Below are positions 32,424 to 42,625 of a stretch of 64,000 nt of DNA, piece by piece. The number at the start of each line of letters is the position of its first letter. Position 1 is the stretch's first letter. Source of the stretch: Erysipelothrix rhusiopathiae (GTDB taxonomy: Bacteria > Bacillota_I > Bacilli_A > Erysipelotrichales > Erysipelotrichaceae). The translations under genes and the position numbers were made by a program. The stretch spans positions 806,001-870,000 of the forward strand of contig NZ_LR134439.1 in NCBI RefSeq assembly GCF_900637845.1, in the 5' to 3' direction. The notes beneath the pieces were generated by a model. The model searched no databases, was not told the origin of the DNA, and was given only the letters and a program-made list of their open reading frames with translations.

Positions 32424-33620
32424 GTGAAGTTATTGATTGAAAAATACAAGATGAGTATATTTGTGGTGTTAAATTTACTCTTAACGATAGGGATGAATTT
32501 AGGACACCCCGTAACACCAACCCTTTTAAAATCATTGGATTTACCTCCGCATGTTTTTGGTTTATCCTTTGCGGCGATGTGTTTAACGAATTTTATATTT
32601 GCGCTTGTTTGGTCAAATGTCGCAAATGGAATGAAGAAAACGCGTATTTTAATGATTTCATCGATTGGATATGCTATTGCTCAACTGTTATTTGGTTATG
32701 CATTAAATCGATACAGTATTTATTTTGCGAGATTACTCAGTGGTATCTTTGCGGGTGGTTTCCAAGTTGGGCTGATGAGTTATGTTGTGAATGAAGCGCC
32801 CGAAGATCGTCAATCTCATTACATTACAATATCTTCAATTATTGTAAGTGTAGGCGCTGCGCTTGGTTTCTTTATTGGGGGATATTTGGGTGATGTCTCT
32901 GTTCGTCTTACGTTTGTAATTCAAGCGTTATTCCAAATTGTTTTAGGTATTTTGTTTTATTTAATTTTAGGAAGTCATGAAAACATTGAAGAAAAAATGG
33001 AATGGTCCATGATTCGCAACTCGAATCCGTTAAAAGTTCTTCAATCATCACGTCATTTAATGAAAGATGTGGTCTTAATTTTATTGATTGTGACCTTCAC
33101 GTCTTCCGTTGGTACAACATTATTTGATCAAAGTTTTAATTATTATATTAAAGATATTTTTAACTTCGTACCCAGTCAAAATGGGATTATTAAAGCCATT
33201 ACGGGATTGTTTGCGGTTGTATTGAATGTGATTTTAATTCGTCGTCGTAATCGTAAAAAACAAGGGGTTGAGCTTGGACTTTTAAAAACAGTGTTTATTG
33301 CGATGGGTTCGCTTGCGATCATTGTAAGTTTTAGCCAGACATCAAAACCATTTGTTGGTTTTGCACTTGCATGGTTTGGTATGTATACAGTAATGATTCC
33401 TATTCTTCAAAATTCAGTTATCTCAAATAAACACAGTGTTGAGGAAGGAAATCAACTTGCAGGTCTTTATAACTCGCTTTTAATGTTGGGTAAAATTTTT
33501 GGTGCATTACTAACAAGTTTAATTTATACCATCTCACCATCATCAACCTTTATGTTTGCGGGCGTTATCTTTATCCTGTCATTCATCATTTTATTAAAAC
33601 CAGAAAAAAGAATGAAATAA
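32424..33620 (+). CDS. MFS transporter
   Basis: A 398-residue major-facilitator protein with about twelve membrane helices. The cytoplasmic loop between helices 2 and 3 reads NVANGMKKTRIL, and ARLLSGIFAGGFQVG carries a drug-exporter-like motif. It looks like the DHA1 multidrug branch, but the substrate is unknown. The GTG at 32424 is chosen because GTGGAGGA is upstream. The opine-dehydrogenase-like gene follows on the same strand after a strong hairpin. Confidence 0.88.
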   Translation: MKLLIEKYKMSIFVVLNLLLTIGMNLGHPVTPTLLKSLDLPPHVFGLSFAAMCLTNFIFALVWSNVANGMKKTRILMISSIGYAIAQLLFGYALNRYSIYFARLLSGIFAGGFQVGLMSYVVNEAPEDRQSHYITISSIIVSVGAALGFFIGGYLGDVSVRLTFVIQALFQIVLGILFYLILGSHENIEEKMEWSMIRNSNPLKVLQSSRHLMKDVVLILLIVTFTSSVGTTLFDQSFNYYIKDIFNFVPSQNGIIKAITGLFAVVLNVILIRRRNRKKQGVELGLLKTVFIAMGSLAIIVSFSQTSKPFVGFALAWFGMYTVMIPILQNSVISNKHSVEEGNQLAGLYNSLLMLGKIFGALLTSLIYTISPSSTFMFAGVIFILSFIILLKPEKRMK

Positions 33621-33655
33621 TAAGAGGCATCGTTACACAAACGATGCCTCTTATT
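33619..33655 (+). terminator. Hairpin after MFS gene
   Basis: A perfect 16-base-pair stem (33619-33634 with 33640-33655) with loop ACACA. It starts inside the stop codon. The T tract is poor, so termination may be partial. Confidence 0.65.
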
Positions 33656-33715
33656 ACATTTCATGAACACATTGAATCATGCACTCTATAATCATAAGTA
33701 AAAGGAGGAATGAAT

Positions 33716-34786
33716 ATGAAAAATATTGCGATCATTGGTGGAGGAAATGGTGCTCATGCAGCAGCTGCAGATTTAACACTTAAAGGATTTTCCGTAAACT
33801 TAATTGAAGATGCTCGATTTAAACATCATATGCAAACGGTGTTTGATACGTTTCAAATTCACGTAACAGGTGTTGTGGATGGTATTGCGAATCTTAAATC
33901 CGTCACAACAGATTTACAAAAAGGTATTGAAGATGCAGAGATTATAATCGTTGCGGTACCAGCCTTTGCTCACAAGGATTATGCTTATCGTCTTGCACCA
34001 TGCTTGAAGGAAGGTCAAACAGTATTCATTGTTCCTGGAACATTTGGAAGTTTAATCTTTAAAAAAGCCATGGAGGATGTTGGTAATCAAGCAAATGTAG
34101 CTTTTGCAGAAGCTCATACACTTCCGTATGCAACGCGAATCATCAAGCCAGGACATGTAATGATTATGAGCCGCTTTAATCCTCTTAAAGTAGGGGTATT
34201 GCCCGCAAAAGAAACAATCCGAGTATGCCACTTATTGTCTGAACTTTATGATGGCATACAACCTGTAGAAAGTGTTGTTGCTTGTGGATTAAATAGTTTA
34301 AATCCGGTCATTCATGTTCCAGGATGTATTCTAAATGCAGGACGCATCGAAAAAGCACAAGGTGAATTTTATTTCTATACCGAAGGGTTCACTTCCTGTG
34401 TTGTGCGGACAACAGAAATTTTAGATCAAGAACGGATTCGTCTTCTAGAAGCGTTTGGTTACAATTCGGAAACGGTCAATAAAGGTGTTGGGGGACCTGA
34501 TGCATCAGATGACCTTCATAAAGTTATTTCAGAAAACCCGAGTTTTGCATCGATTAAGGGACCTGCCGATGTGAAGGGAAGATATTATTCTGAAGATATT
34601 CCCTTTGGACTGGCTACTTGGGCAAAATTTGCATCACATCTTAATATTGAAGCACCCGTTATGGATAGCTTAGTGACCTTAGGTTCTTCGATTTTAGAGA
34701 AAGATTGTTGGTCAATGGGACCAAGCATGGAAGATTTAGGCCTTAAAGACTTAAACATTCAACAAATAAAAGCATTCATAGAATAA
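33716..34786 (+). CDS. NAD(P)-dependent octopine/nopaline dehydrogenase family protein
   Basis: A 356-residue opine-dehydrogenase-type oxidoreductase. Dinucleotide-binding N-terminus IAIIGGGNGAHAAAADL is followed by the family's substrate domain with HVPGCILNAGRIE and the catalytic His region. Such enzymes join an amino acid and a 2-oxo acid by reductive amination. The ATG at 33716 is preferred to 33710 because AGGAGG sits at the right distance only for the former. The MFS gene upstream may export its product. Confidence 0.82.
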   Translation: MKNIAIIGGGNGAHAAAADLTLKGFSVNLIEDARFKHHMQTVFDTFQIHVTGVVDGIANLKSVTTDLQKGIEDAEIIIVAVPAFAHKDYAYRLAPCLKEGQTVFIVPGTFGSLIFKKAMEDVGNQANVAFAEAHTLPYATRIIKPGHVMIMSRFNPLKVGVLPAKETIRVCHLLSELYDGIQPVESVVACGLNSLNPVIHVPGCILNAGRIEKAQGEFYFYTEGFTSCVVRTTEILDQERIRLLEAFGYNSETVNKGVGGPDASDDLHKVISENPSFASIKGPADVKGRYYSEDIPFGLATWAKFASHLNIEAPVMDSLVTLGSSILEKDCWSMGPSMEDLGLKDLNIQQIKAFIE

Positions 34787-34824
34787 AAAAGAGTCAGTGC
34801 CTTCGCACTGAACTCTTTTTTATT
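34785..34824. terminator. Bidirectional terminator, dehydrogenase / TraB gene
   Basis: AGAGT-CAGTGC-CTTC-GCACTG-ACTCT (one bulged A) with A and T tracts on either side, suited to two converging genes. Confidence 0.8.
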
Positions 34825-35962
34825 TGAATAATGAGCCAATAATATTACCACCAGCTATAAATGTACCGATTGAACTGAATAGAGATGTGATTACAAAAAT
34901 AAGTAAAATACGTAATACTTTATTTTTATACCACATTTTTGGTTGGGTAGCGTGATCGGACAAGGAATCGAAGTCTTCAAAGGTGGGCGGTCTTTGATAC
35001 GCTTCCATAAGACCGGCAAACATACCAACACCTAAAACGGGTGAAAGGGTTCCGATCCAAGCCGTAAGGGCGGTTGTAAGGATTGTTAGGGGGTGTGCTA
35101 AGCACAAGAGTGCACCTAAGGTTGCAAGGCCACCACTTAACGCAAACCACACGAAAAGATCTTTAAGCGCCATGTGTGGATTTTTAAGTGTGAGGGCGAA
35201 AAGTAAGGCGATGATAACGCCAGGAACAATCCATCCTGAAATATTAAAACGTTTTTTAGCAGGAACTTGATTCAACTCGTATAGTGAATGCTCATGATTA
35301 AGTGACTCAATAAGACCCTCGGTATGTGCAGCTCCAACGACGATAACGATTTCTTGTTCGGAAAGCGCCTTAATCTTTTCGGCCATAAAGGCATTACGTT
35401 CATGTAAAAGGCTTTTTGAGATTGCCGGAAGTTTTTCATCCATCTCCCGAACTGATTCAAACAACAAATCACTCTCTTTTAAATTTTCTACATCATCCTC
35501 TGAAACATTATCATCTTCAAAGACACTGAAAAGGAGTGTGGAAAGGAGTGAAATTTTCTTAAAGAAAGTAAGATTACCCCAAATACGCTTAAACGTCACT
35601 TGAACATCTCGGTCAATATAATGAACTGAAGCATCGACATCTTGAGCACTTACAATTGCCTGTCGCATTTCTTGTCCTACTGATGTATTAAGATCATCCG
35701 CAAGTTTTTTCTGATAAGAAGAAAGAACCAAGGTAGCGATAAAGGCGCCAACTCGTTTGGTTTTTATTATTTGTTTAATATCGATTTCTTTATATTTATC
35801 AGATTCCATGAGATTTCGAGCTCGATTATCATCCAATTCGATACAAACAGCCTGTGGCTGTACTGTTTCTATTGCCTGTTGAACATCAAGAACAGATTGC
35901 TTAGATACGTGAGCGGTGGATACAAAATGCAGTGTTTTATCTTTAAATTTTATTGTCTTCAT
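34820..35962 (-). CDS. TraB/PrgY-family membrane protein
   Basis: A 380-residue protein of the TraB/TIKI fold. The N-terminal half has FVSTAHVSKQSVLDVQQAI and IELDDNRA, with later VVGAAHTEGL, the conserved His and Glu/Asp residues of this putative metalloprotease-like family. The C-terminal part has about four membrane helices. PrgY in enterococci inactivates a peptide pheromone, but most chromosomal homologues have no known role. The ATG at 35962 follows CGAGG. No conjugation genes accompany it. Confidence 0.85.
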   Translation of the reverse strand: MKTIKFKDKTLHFVSTAHVSKQSVLDVQQAIETVQPQAVCIELDDNRARNLMESDKYKEIDIKQIIKTKRVGAFIATLVLSSYQKKLADDLNTSVGQEMRQAIVSAQDVDASVHYIDRDVQVTFKRIWGNLTFFKKISLLSTLLFSVFEDDNVSEDDVENLKESDLLFESVREMDEKLPAISKSLLHERNAFMAEKIKALSEQEIVIVVGAAHTEGLIESLNHEHSLYELNQVPAKKRFNISGWIVPGVIIALLFALTLKNPHMALKDLFVWFALSGGLATLGALLCLAHPLTILTTALTAWIGTLSPVLGVGMFAGLMEAYQRPPTFEDFDSLSDHATQPKMWYKNKVLRILLIFVITSLFSSIGTFIAGGNIIGSLFK

Positions 35963-36121
35963 AATATACCTCGTATTATCATCATAACAAATTATAAATG
36001 CCACCCATAGTAGCAGAACTAAATTAGAGGGTAAACATTAAGATTACTTAAGAATATAATAATAGAATGATATATTTTTTTCATTTCTTGTCGATTATAA
36101 TCAATTCGAGGGGTGAGCACG

Positions 36122-36505
36122 ATGTTAGACGCTAATCTAAAGAAAATACGATTAAAAAGAAAATTAACGCAGCGTGAGCTCGCGAAACGTGTAAATTATT
36201 CTCAACAAGCAGTCGCAAAGTGGGAAGTAGGGATATCAAATCCTGACATTTCAAATCTCGTAAAAATTTGTGAGGAATTGAATATTTCCGTTGAGTGTCT
36301 TTTGTGTCAAAAACCAAAGCATATGCAAGAATTTGATGAGTGGAGTTTACATCTAGCGTTTTATCATGTATTGAATTTATGTGGAACACATCACGAAATT
36401 GGTCTTGATATTCGTGATCTTGATGAGGAAAACAAAATTAGACTTATTAATGACTTGGTTATGTTCTTACGAAAAAAAGCACATTTAATCCAATCTGAGT
36501 TATAG
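36122..36505 (+). CDS. XRE-family transcriptional regulator
   Basis: A 127-residue protein: N-terminal XRE helix-turn-helix (residues about 4-60, KLTQRELAKRVNYSQQAVAK), then a helical extension with Cys-rich CLLCQKP. The C-terminal half has no recognised domain. The ATG at 36122 is chosen because AGGGGTG lies 7-13 bases upstream. The gene is alone and is followed by a stable hairpin. Confidence 0.85.
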   Translation: MLDANLKKIRLKRKLTQRELAKRVNYSQQAVAKWEVGISNPDISNLVKICEELNISVECLLCQKPKHMQEFDEWSLHLAFYHVLNLCGTHHEIGLDIRDLDEENKIRLINDLVMFLRKKAHLIQSEL

Positions 36506-36514
36506 ATGAAAAGA

Positions 36515-36545
36515 AATAAGCGGATGCATAGGGCGTTCGCTTATT
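36515..36545 (+). terminator. Hairpin after XRE gene
   Basis: AATAAGCG/CGCTTATT extended inward by GATGC against GGCGTT with wobble pairs, a 13-base-pair stem. The T tract is weak, so it may be only a partial terminator. Confidence 0.5.
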
Positions 36546-36639
36546 CTATGTAACAGAAAGAAATTAAATGCAATCATTCAGAGATAATAAAACTTAGATC
36601 TATTTGTTTGAAATAATAGACACTAATATCATAAAAATC

Positions 36640-36667
36640 TTGACTTTTCGATTAAAGTTGGTAGAAT
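36640..36667 (+). promoter_or_regulatory. Promoter of the rplJ-rpoBC operon
   Basis: TTGACT (36640-36645) and TAGAAT (36662-36667) at 16-base spacing, with the L10 leader beginning about 20 bases downstream. The rest of the gap from 36546 shows nothing notable. Confidence 0.6.
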
Positions 36668-36685
36668 AACTATGTTATCAATTAA

Positions 36686-36776
36686 CCAAAGACAGTAACG
36701 GGGCAACCTTAATAATGTTACCGAGGTGAAAGTATAAAACTTTTGAACCTGTCTTTTGGATAGGTTTATTTTTTTG
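36686..36776 (+). promoter_or_regulatory. Ribosomal protein L10 leader (attenuator)
   Basis: The conserved L10-binding core AGTAAC...GTTACCGAGG is seen, with GACAG starting the leader. The 5' arm CCAAAGACAG (36686-36695) can pair with CTGTCTTTTGG (36749-36759). That segment also supplies the 5' arm of the terminator stem AACCTGTC/GATAGGTT (36746-36766), which is followed by a long T tract. The two structures exclude each other, giving autogenous attenuation of rplJ-rplL. Confidence 0.85.
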
Positions 36777-36815
36777 GTTTAATTTGATTTCCGAGATCGA
36801 ATGGAGGTGAATCAT

Positions 36816-37388
36816 TTGCGTACAGAAATTTTAGAAAATAAAAAAGCTGTTGTTGCAGAGATTCAAGATAAAGTAATGAATGCCGGATCAACAGTTATTG
36901 TTGAGTACCGTGGACTAACCGTAGATCAAATGACTGAACTACGTCGTCAACTTCGTGCAGAAAACGTTGAATTTAAAGTTTATAAAAACTCAATGTTCCA
37001 ACGCGCTGTCGAAGGCACAGACTTTGAAGGTTTAAAATCCGAATTAACAGGACCTAACGGTGTTGCGTTTGGAGAAGATGCTGTTGCGCCTGCTCGAGTA
37101 TTAGCTAACTTCGCTAAGAAGAACAAAAAGTTAATCCTTAAAGCTGGTATCGTTGACGGTAACTTAGTAGACCAAGAAGAAATCAAAGAACTCTCAGCAT
37201 TACCAAACCACGATGGCATGGTTGCTATGTTGGCTGGAATGCTCCAATCACCAATCCGAAGCTTTGCTTACGCTGTATCACAAGTTGCTGAACAACGTAC
37301 AGAAGGCGGAGAAGTTGTTGAAGAAGCAGCAGTTGCTGAAGAAGCACCTGTTGTAGAAGAAGTAAAAGAAGAAGCTACAGAAGCTTAA
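36816..37388 (+). CDS. rplJ: 50S ribosomal protein L10
   Basis: Stalk base protein that anchors L7/L12 dimers. The family pattern is clear: VVAEIQDKVMNAGSTVIVEYRGLTVDQM, the LRAENVEFKVYKNS loop and GPNGVAF. At 190 residues it is longer than the usual 165-175 because of an acidic Glu/Val-rich tail of about 25 residues. The TTG at 36816 is chosen because GGAGGTGA lies just before it; an ATG at 36801 overlaps that site. A known L10 leader precedes it and rplL follows after 22 bases. Confidence 0.96.
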   Translation: MRTEILENKKAVVAEIQDKVMNAGSTVIVEYRGLTVDQMTELRRQLRAENVEFKVYKNSMFQRAVEGTDFEGLKSELTGPNGVAFGEDAVAPARVLANFAKKNKKLILKAGIVDGNLVDQEEIKELSALPNHDGMVAMLAGMLQSPIRSFAYAVSQVAEQRTEGGEVVEEAAVAEEAPVVEEVKEEATEA

Positions 37389-37410
37389 TTAAATAGGAGG
37401 AAATATTAAG

Positions 37411-37782
37411 ATGGCAAAATTAACATCAGAAGAACTAATCGCTTCCCTAAAGGAAATGACAATCTTAGAATTAAATGAATTAGTAAAAGCAATCGAAGAA
37501 GAATTCGGAGTTTCAGCAGCAGCACCAGTTGCAGTTGCAGCAGCAGCAGACGCTGGCGAAGAAGAAGGACCAAGTGAAGTTTCAGTAATCTTGAAAGAAA
37601 TCTCAGGTTCAAAAGTTGGAGTTATCAAAGCATTACGCGACATCACAGGTTTAGGTATGATGGAAGCTAAAGCATTAGTTGACGGAGCACCAACAGCAAT
37701 TAAAGAAAACATCAAACCAGCAGAAGCAGAAGAAATCAAAGCTAAACTTGTTGAAGCTGGCGCAGTTGTAGAAGTTAAATAA
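37411..37782 (+). CDS. rplL: 50S ribosomal protein L7/L12
   Basis: The 123-residue stalk protein that recruits translation GTPases. N-terminal dimerisation helices, an Ala-rich hinge ([14 protein letters not shown]), and the C-terminal globular domain [39 protein letters not shown] are all present. Translated at high level: strong AGGAGG site and codon use biased to a few codons. It follows rplJ in the usual operon. Confidence 0.97.
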   Translation: MAKLTSEELIASLKEMTILELNELVKAIEEEFGVSAAAPVAVAAAADAGEEEGPSEVSVILKEISGSKVGVIKALRDITGLGMMEAKALVDGAPTAIKENIKPAEAEEIKAKLVEAGAVVEVK

Positions 37783-37806
37783 TTAACACGTTAAGAAGGA
37801 TATTCT

Positions 37807-38391
37807 GTGAGTCATTACTTTACAGACAATTCTAATTTGAATAAAAACCGGAGAGATATCCCTTTCCGGTTTTTAGACATTAGTTTTTCAGTTATCTCGG
37901 ATGATGGGGTTTTCTCGAAAGATGGTCTCGATCGCGGTACCGAAGCACTTCTCAAAGTTTGTGTCGACCAACCCTTAAAAGGGAAGGTTGCCGACCTTGG
38001 TTGTGGTATTGGGGTTGTTGGCGTTATCCTTTCGCATTTCTTTAGTGATCTTGAAATGACGGGCGTAGATGTTAATCCGCGTTCGGTTGAACTCGCCAAT
38101 ATAAACTATGAAAAATATAATGTGAATGGAATTAATAAAATTCAAGATGGATTGGATGGGATGTATGATTTTGTAATCAGCAATCCACCGATTCGTGTTG
38201 GAAAGGAAAAAATGTATTCTTTATTTGATAATGCTTACGATGTTTTGAACAAAGATGGGATGTTTATCTTTGTGATTCGTAAGTCGCATGGAGCGAAGTC
38301 TGCGCAAGCGAAATGCGAAGCTTTATTTGGTAATTGCGAGTTATTGAAAAAAGAAAAGGGATATTACATCTATTGTGCCTCAAAGCGTTGA
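37807..38391 (+). CDS. ybxB: RsmC-like SAM-dependent methyltransferase (YbxB)
   Basis: A 194-residue class I methyltransferase. The SAM-binding motif VADLGCGIGVVGV and the catalytic NPPIRVGK (N-P-P-F/Y-like) are visible, matching the RsmC/RlmG family that methylates guanine N2 in rRNA. The placement between rplL and rpoB is the same as ybxB in Bacillus; the exact rRNA target is not established. GTG start at 37807 with AAGGA upstream. It has little space before rpoB. Confidence 0.9.
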   Translation: MSHYFTDNSNLNKNRRDIPFRFLDISFSVISDDGVFSKDGLDRGTEALLKVCVDQPLKGKVADLGCGIGVVGVILSHFFSDLEMTGVDVNPRSVELANINYEKYNVNGINKIQDGLDGMYDFVISNPPIRVGKEKMYSLFDNAYDVLNKDGMFIFVIRKSHGAKSAQAKCEALFGNCELLKKEKGYYIYCASKR

Positions 38392-38489
38392 CTGTAACCC
38401 ACATTAGTGATAATATATATAATTGCATAATAGTGGATTTATGCGCGTTTTTTTGGTTGTTATAAAAAGTACAGGAAAGGATGGCATAA

Positions 38490-41400
38490 ATGGAGAAAAA
38501 CCAAGTATATAGTGTAAAGAAATTTGGTAATAAGGCTACCCGTCGTGATTATTCTCAAGTTAGTGGAACCTTAGAATTGCCTAATTTGGTAGAAATTCAA
38601 ACGGATGCGTATGAATGGTTTAAAAACGAGGGACTCTTTGAAGTTTTTAACGAAATCTATCCTATTCAAAGCTATAATGAAAATGTAAAACTAAAGTTCA
38701 TTGATTATTCATTTGGTGAACCTAAATATAACGTGGACGAATGCCGATCACGCGAAGCAAACTATGCTGCGCCACTTCGAGCAACAATGCGTCTAGAAGT
38801 AATTAATAAACAAACTGGTGAAGTTATTGAAAAAGAAGAAGAGGTGTTCCTCGGTGATCTTCCTTTAATGACAGAAACAGGAACCTTTATTATTAATGGA
38901 GCGGAACGAGTTATTGTTTCGCAAATTGTGCGTTCTCCTGGAGCGTATTTTAAGTCTGAAAATGATGATAAAACGGGTCGTGATACGTTCATGTCCGAAT
39001 TAATCCCAAGTCGTGGTACTTGGTTAGAATTTATGAGTGATGATCGTAAAGCGGCTAATGGTCGTGTTATTAACATGAAGGTTGACCGTAAACGTACAAT
39101 CGTTTCTACAATTCTGTTCAAGTCTTTTGGTTTAAGTCTTGATTTACAAGAAGGTGAAGATGCATTTGATACACACTCATTTAAAACGTTCTTAAACGCT
39201 ATGAACTTACCTGTTTATGATGAATGGGAAGAAATTGATAGTGAGAAACGTGAATTCTTAACTTTATATGCGTTACTCTATACAGCATTCTTCGGAAACT
39301 ATCCTGAGATTGTTAACTCATTAGTATTAGATAAAACTGTTACGTTCGAAGATTCATTACGTGTAATGTATGAAAACCAACGTGCTGATGAAATTCCTAC
39401 AACTGACGGTGCTATCAACTTGATGAACGCGAAGTTCTTAGATCCACGCCGTTATGACCTTAATAAAGCGGGTCGTTATAAAATTCATAAAAAACTCGAA
39501 GTTTACAACCGTGTAAACGGAACAGTTCTTACAAGTGATATTAAAGATATTAATGGTAATGTTGTCTTTGAAAAAGGAACACACATTACACGCCGTGACG
39601 ATGTCTTAAAATTACGTGAAGTATTACGCGAAGGCGGACATATGAACGTATTCCCACTTAAGAATATCTTCTCAGCACCTGATGTTCGAGATATTACTGT
39701 TGATGGTACGATTCATTTAGTTGGACGTATTTTATCAAAAGATATTGATGGTGATGATTTTGAGTTTGAACGCGGAACCGTTCTTACTGCAAGCGACATT
39801 GAAACCTTAAAAGGTGAAGATATTCAAATTTATACAGGTATTATGGCTAAAGAAGTCGTAGTAACAAAAGATAACGTATGGGCAGTTCTAAACTACTCAC
39901 AACGCTTATATACTGTTGGACGTATGCTTGATGCTTCTGGATCAGATATGATGTCCGCAAAAGGTAATTTAGTTGCGGATCGTTTCACACCAAATTACAA
40001 TGTACCAAAAATTAATAAAACAAATGAAAAATTAATTGTTGATTCTTTAGAAGATGGACCTGTAACAATGTGGTTAGTTGGAGCAGCAATGCAAGAATTG
40101 TTTGTTGCACAAGAAGATGACGAAACAGAAATTGTTAAGATTATTGGTATCGATCCATTACTTGAAAAAACAACAATTGTAGCTTCAGATATTTATGCTA
40201 CATATTCATATTTCTTAAACTTCATTGATGGTGTTGGTAATGAAGACGATATTGACCAATTAGGTAACCGTCGTATTCGTACAGTTGGAGAATTAATCCA
40301 AAATCAATTCCGTATTGGTTTAAGCCGTATGGAACGTGTTGTTAAGGAACGTATGTCAATCTCTTCAGATTCATCGAACTTAACACCGAAAAATCTTACA
40401 AACGTTCGTCCATTAACGGCAATGGTTAAAGAGTTCTTCTCTTCATCTCAATTGTCACAATTTATGGACCAATTGAACCCACTTGCTGAACTTACAAACA
40501 AACGTCGTATTTCAGCCCTAGGACCTGGTGGACTTACTCGTGACCGTGCCGGTTTCGAAGTTCGAGATGTTCATACATCACACTACGGTCGTATTTGTCC
40601 AATCGAAACACCTGAAGGACCAAATATCGGGTTAATTTCGAACTTAACTTCATATGGAAAAATTGACAAGTATGGTTTTATTCAAACACCATACCGAATC
40701 GTTACTCCAGATGGAAAAGTTACTGAAGATATTATCTACTTATCTGCAGATGATGAGTTTGAATATGTTATTGCGCAAGCGAACGAAGTTCAAGATCACA
40801 AACTTGTGAATGAAGAAGTTGTTGTTCGTTACCGTGGTGAAAATATTCTTGCCCACCGCGATACTGTAGAACTTATTGACGTGAGTCCTAAACAAATCGT
40901 TTCTGTTGCGACTGCAGCGATTCCATTCTTGGAAAATGATGATGCTTCTCGTGCCCTCATGGGTGCCAACATGCAACGTCAAGCTGTTCCGCTCTTAAAA
41001 CCGAATTCACCATTTGTTGGTACGGGTATTGAACACCGTATTGCGAAGGATTCAGGGAGTGCGGTTATCTGTCATGAAGACGGAATCGTTTCTTATGTTG
41101 ATGCAAACCGCGTTATTGTTAACGGGGAATCAGGCAAAGAACGTACATACTTATTACAAAAATTCAGACGATCAAACCAAGGAACATGTATTAACCAAAA
41201 ACCCTTAGTGGCACTTGGTGAAAAAGTTTCAAATGGAGACATCCTTGCTGATGGTCCATCCATGCAAAATGGTGAGCTCGCTCTTGGTCAAAACGTTACA
41301 GTCGCATTTATGACTTGGAACGGTTATAACTATGAAGATGCGATCATCATGAGTGAACGTCTTGTAAAAGAAGATGTTTATACATCAATTCATATTGAAG

Positions 41401-42608
41401 AATACACACTTGAAGTTCGTGAGACAAAGCTTGGACCTGAAGAAATTACACGTGATATACCAAACGTGAGTGAAGTCGCATGCCGTCATCTTGACGCACG
41501 CGGAATCGTTATGATTGGTGCCGAAGTTAAAGAAGGCGATATCCTTGTGGGTAAAGTTACACCTAAAGGACAAAGCGAAATTTCTCCGGAAGAAAAATTA
41601 TTACTTGCAATCTTTGGAGAAAAATCACGTGAAGTACGTGATAACTCACTCAAAGTTCCACACGGTGGATCAGGTATTGTTCAAGATATCAAGATCTTTA
41701 GCCGCGCGGAAGGACATGACTTGCCACCTGGAGTAAGTGAATCTGTTAAGGTTTACATCGTTCAAAAACGTAAAATCCATGAAGGTGACAAGATGGCTGG
41801 ACGTCACGGTAATAAAGGGGTTATCTCGAAGATTCTTCCTGTAGAAGATATGCCATACATGGAAGATGGTACACCTGTTGATATTATGCTTAACCCTCTA
41901 GGGGTTCCAAGTCGTATGAACATTGGACAAATCTTAGAATTACACCTTGGTATTGCAGCTAAGAACTTAAATATTAAATTTGCTACAAGTGTTTTCGATG
42001 GTATTGAAACCGATGAACTATTCAATATCATGAAAGAAGGTAACGTTTCACCGGATGGTAAGATGGTACTTTATGATGGACAGACTGGTGAACGTTATGA
42101 TGAACGTATTTCAGTAGGTGTTATGTACATGCTTAAGTTATCACATATGATTGATGATAAACTTCATGCTCGTGCTACAGGGCCTTACTCACTTGTTACC
42201 CAACAACCACTTGGTGGTAAAGCACAAAATGGTGGACAAAGATTTGGAGAGATGGAAGTTTGGGCACTCTATGCTTATGGGGCTGCAAACACACTTCAAG
42301 AAATCCTTACAATTAAGTCCGATGACGTTAATGGACGTACGAAGACTTATGCCGCTATTCAAAATGGTGAGGATATTCCAGAACCTGGAATTCCAGAATC
42401 ATTCCGAGTACTTAAACATGAACTCCAAGCACTTGCACTTGATGTAAAATTCTTGGACGAAAACAAAGAAGAAATCAAAGAAAGTCTTGTAGATGGTGAT
42501 GAAGAAGTTGCTTCAGCACCATCACAAGATGTTCCGCAACCAGAAATTGTTGTGGAAATCGAAGAAACTAATGAGGTTGAATCACTAAACCTTGATGAGC
42601 AAGCGTAG
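38490..42608 (+). CDS. rpoB: RNA polymerase beta subunit, with lineage-specific insertion
   Basis: Beta subunit of RNA polymerase, 1372 residues, about 180 longer than the Bacillus protein. From memory of Bacillus RpoB, about 130 of the extra residues fall between GRYKIHKK (about 328) and [10 protein letters not shown] (about 586), and that stretch seems to repeat a DI-D/G-x-F-x-KGT motif. The rest is intact, including the rifampicin cluster at 655-680. There, Asn670 stands where E. coli His526 is found; Ser675 (E. coli 531) is conserved. The acidic C-terminal tail runs to the stop, and rpoC follows 17 bases later. Confidence 0.97.
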   Translation: MEKNQVYSVKKFGNKATRRDYSQVSGTLELPNLVEIQTDAYEWFKNEGLFEVFNEIYPIQSYNENVKLKFIDYSFGEPKYNVDECRSREANYAAPLRATMRLEVINKQTGEVIEKEEEVFLGDLPLMTETGTFIINGAERVIVSQIVRSPGAYFKSENDDKTGRDTFMSELIPSRGTWLEFMSDDRKAANGRVINMKVDRKRTIVSTILFKSFGLSLDLQEGEDAFDTHSFKTFLNAMNLPVYDEWEEIDSEKREFLTLYALLYTAFFGNYPEIVNSLVLDKTVTFEDSLRVMYENQRADEIPTTDGAINLMNAKFLDPRRYDLNKAGRYKIHKKLEVYNRVNGTVLTSDIKDINGNVVFEKGTHITRRDDVLKLREVLREGGHMNVFPLKNIFSAPDVRDITVDGTIHLVGRILSKDIDGDDFEFERGTVLTASDIETLKGEDIQIYTGIMAKEVVVTKDNVWAVLNYSQRLYTVGRMLDASGSDMMSAKGNLVADRFTPNYNVPKINKTNEKLIVDSLEDGPVTMWLVGAAMQELFVAQEDDETEIVKIIGIDPLLEKTTIVASDIYATYSYFLNFIDGVGNEDDIDQLGNRRIRTVGELIQNQFRIGLSRMERVVKERMSISSDSSNLTPKNLTNVRPLTAMVKEFFSSSQLSQFMDQLNPLAELTNKRRISALGPGGLTRDRAGFEVRDVHTSHYGRICPIETPEGPNIGLISNLTSYGKIDKYGFIQTPYRIVTPDGKVTEDIIYLSADDEFEYVIAQANEVQDHKLVNEEVVVRYRGENILAHRDTVELIDVSPKQIVSVATAAIPFLENDDASRALMGANMQRQAVPLLKPNSPFVGTGIEHRIAKDSGSAVICHEDGIVSYVDANRVIVNGESGKERTYLLQKFRRSNQGTCINQKPLVALGEKVSNGDILADGPSMQNGELALGQNVTVAFMTWNGYNYEDAIIMSERLVKEDVYTSIHIEEYTLEVRETKLGPEEITRDIPNVSEVACRHLDARGIVMIGAEVKEGDILVGKVTPKGQSEISPEEKLLLAIFGEKSREVRDNSLKVPHGGSGIVQDIKIFSRAEGHDLPPGVSESVKVYIVQKRKIHEGDKMAGRHGNKGVISKILPVEDMPYMEDGTPVDIMLNPLGVPSRMNIGQILELHLGIAAKNLNIKFATSVFDGIETDELFNIMKEGNVSPDGKMVLYDGQTGERYDERISVGVMYMLKLSHMIDDKLHARATGPYSLVTQQPLGGKAQNGGQRFGEMEVWALYAYGAANTLQEILTIKSDDVNGRTKTYAAIQNGEDIPEPGIPESFRVLKHELQALALDVKFLDENKEEIKESLVDGDEEVASAPSQDVPQPEIVVEIEETNEVESLNLDEQA

Positions 42609-42625
42609 AAGGAGGCGGTAATCTC

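Noticed and set aside
33716-34786. Complete opine metallophore pathway
   Set aside because: Only the dehydrogenase-like gene and an MFS gene are present; the aminobutyrate-transferring enzyme and the racemase are not.
34820-35962. TraB/PrgY as sign of a conjugative plasmid
   Set aside because: No conjugation, replication or pheromone genes nearby; neighbours are chromosomal housekeeping genes.
37389-37739. Long minus-strand ORF opposite rplL
   Set aside because: It arises from the biased codon use of rplL; the protein has low complexity and no ribosome-binding site.
38762-39121. 119-codon minus-strand ORF opposite rpoB
   Set aside because: Antisense shadow of a conserved gene; no start signal or recognisable domain.
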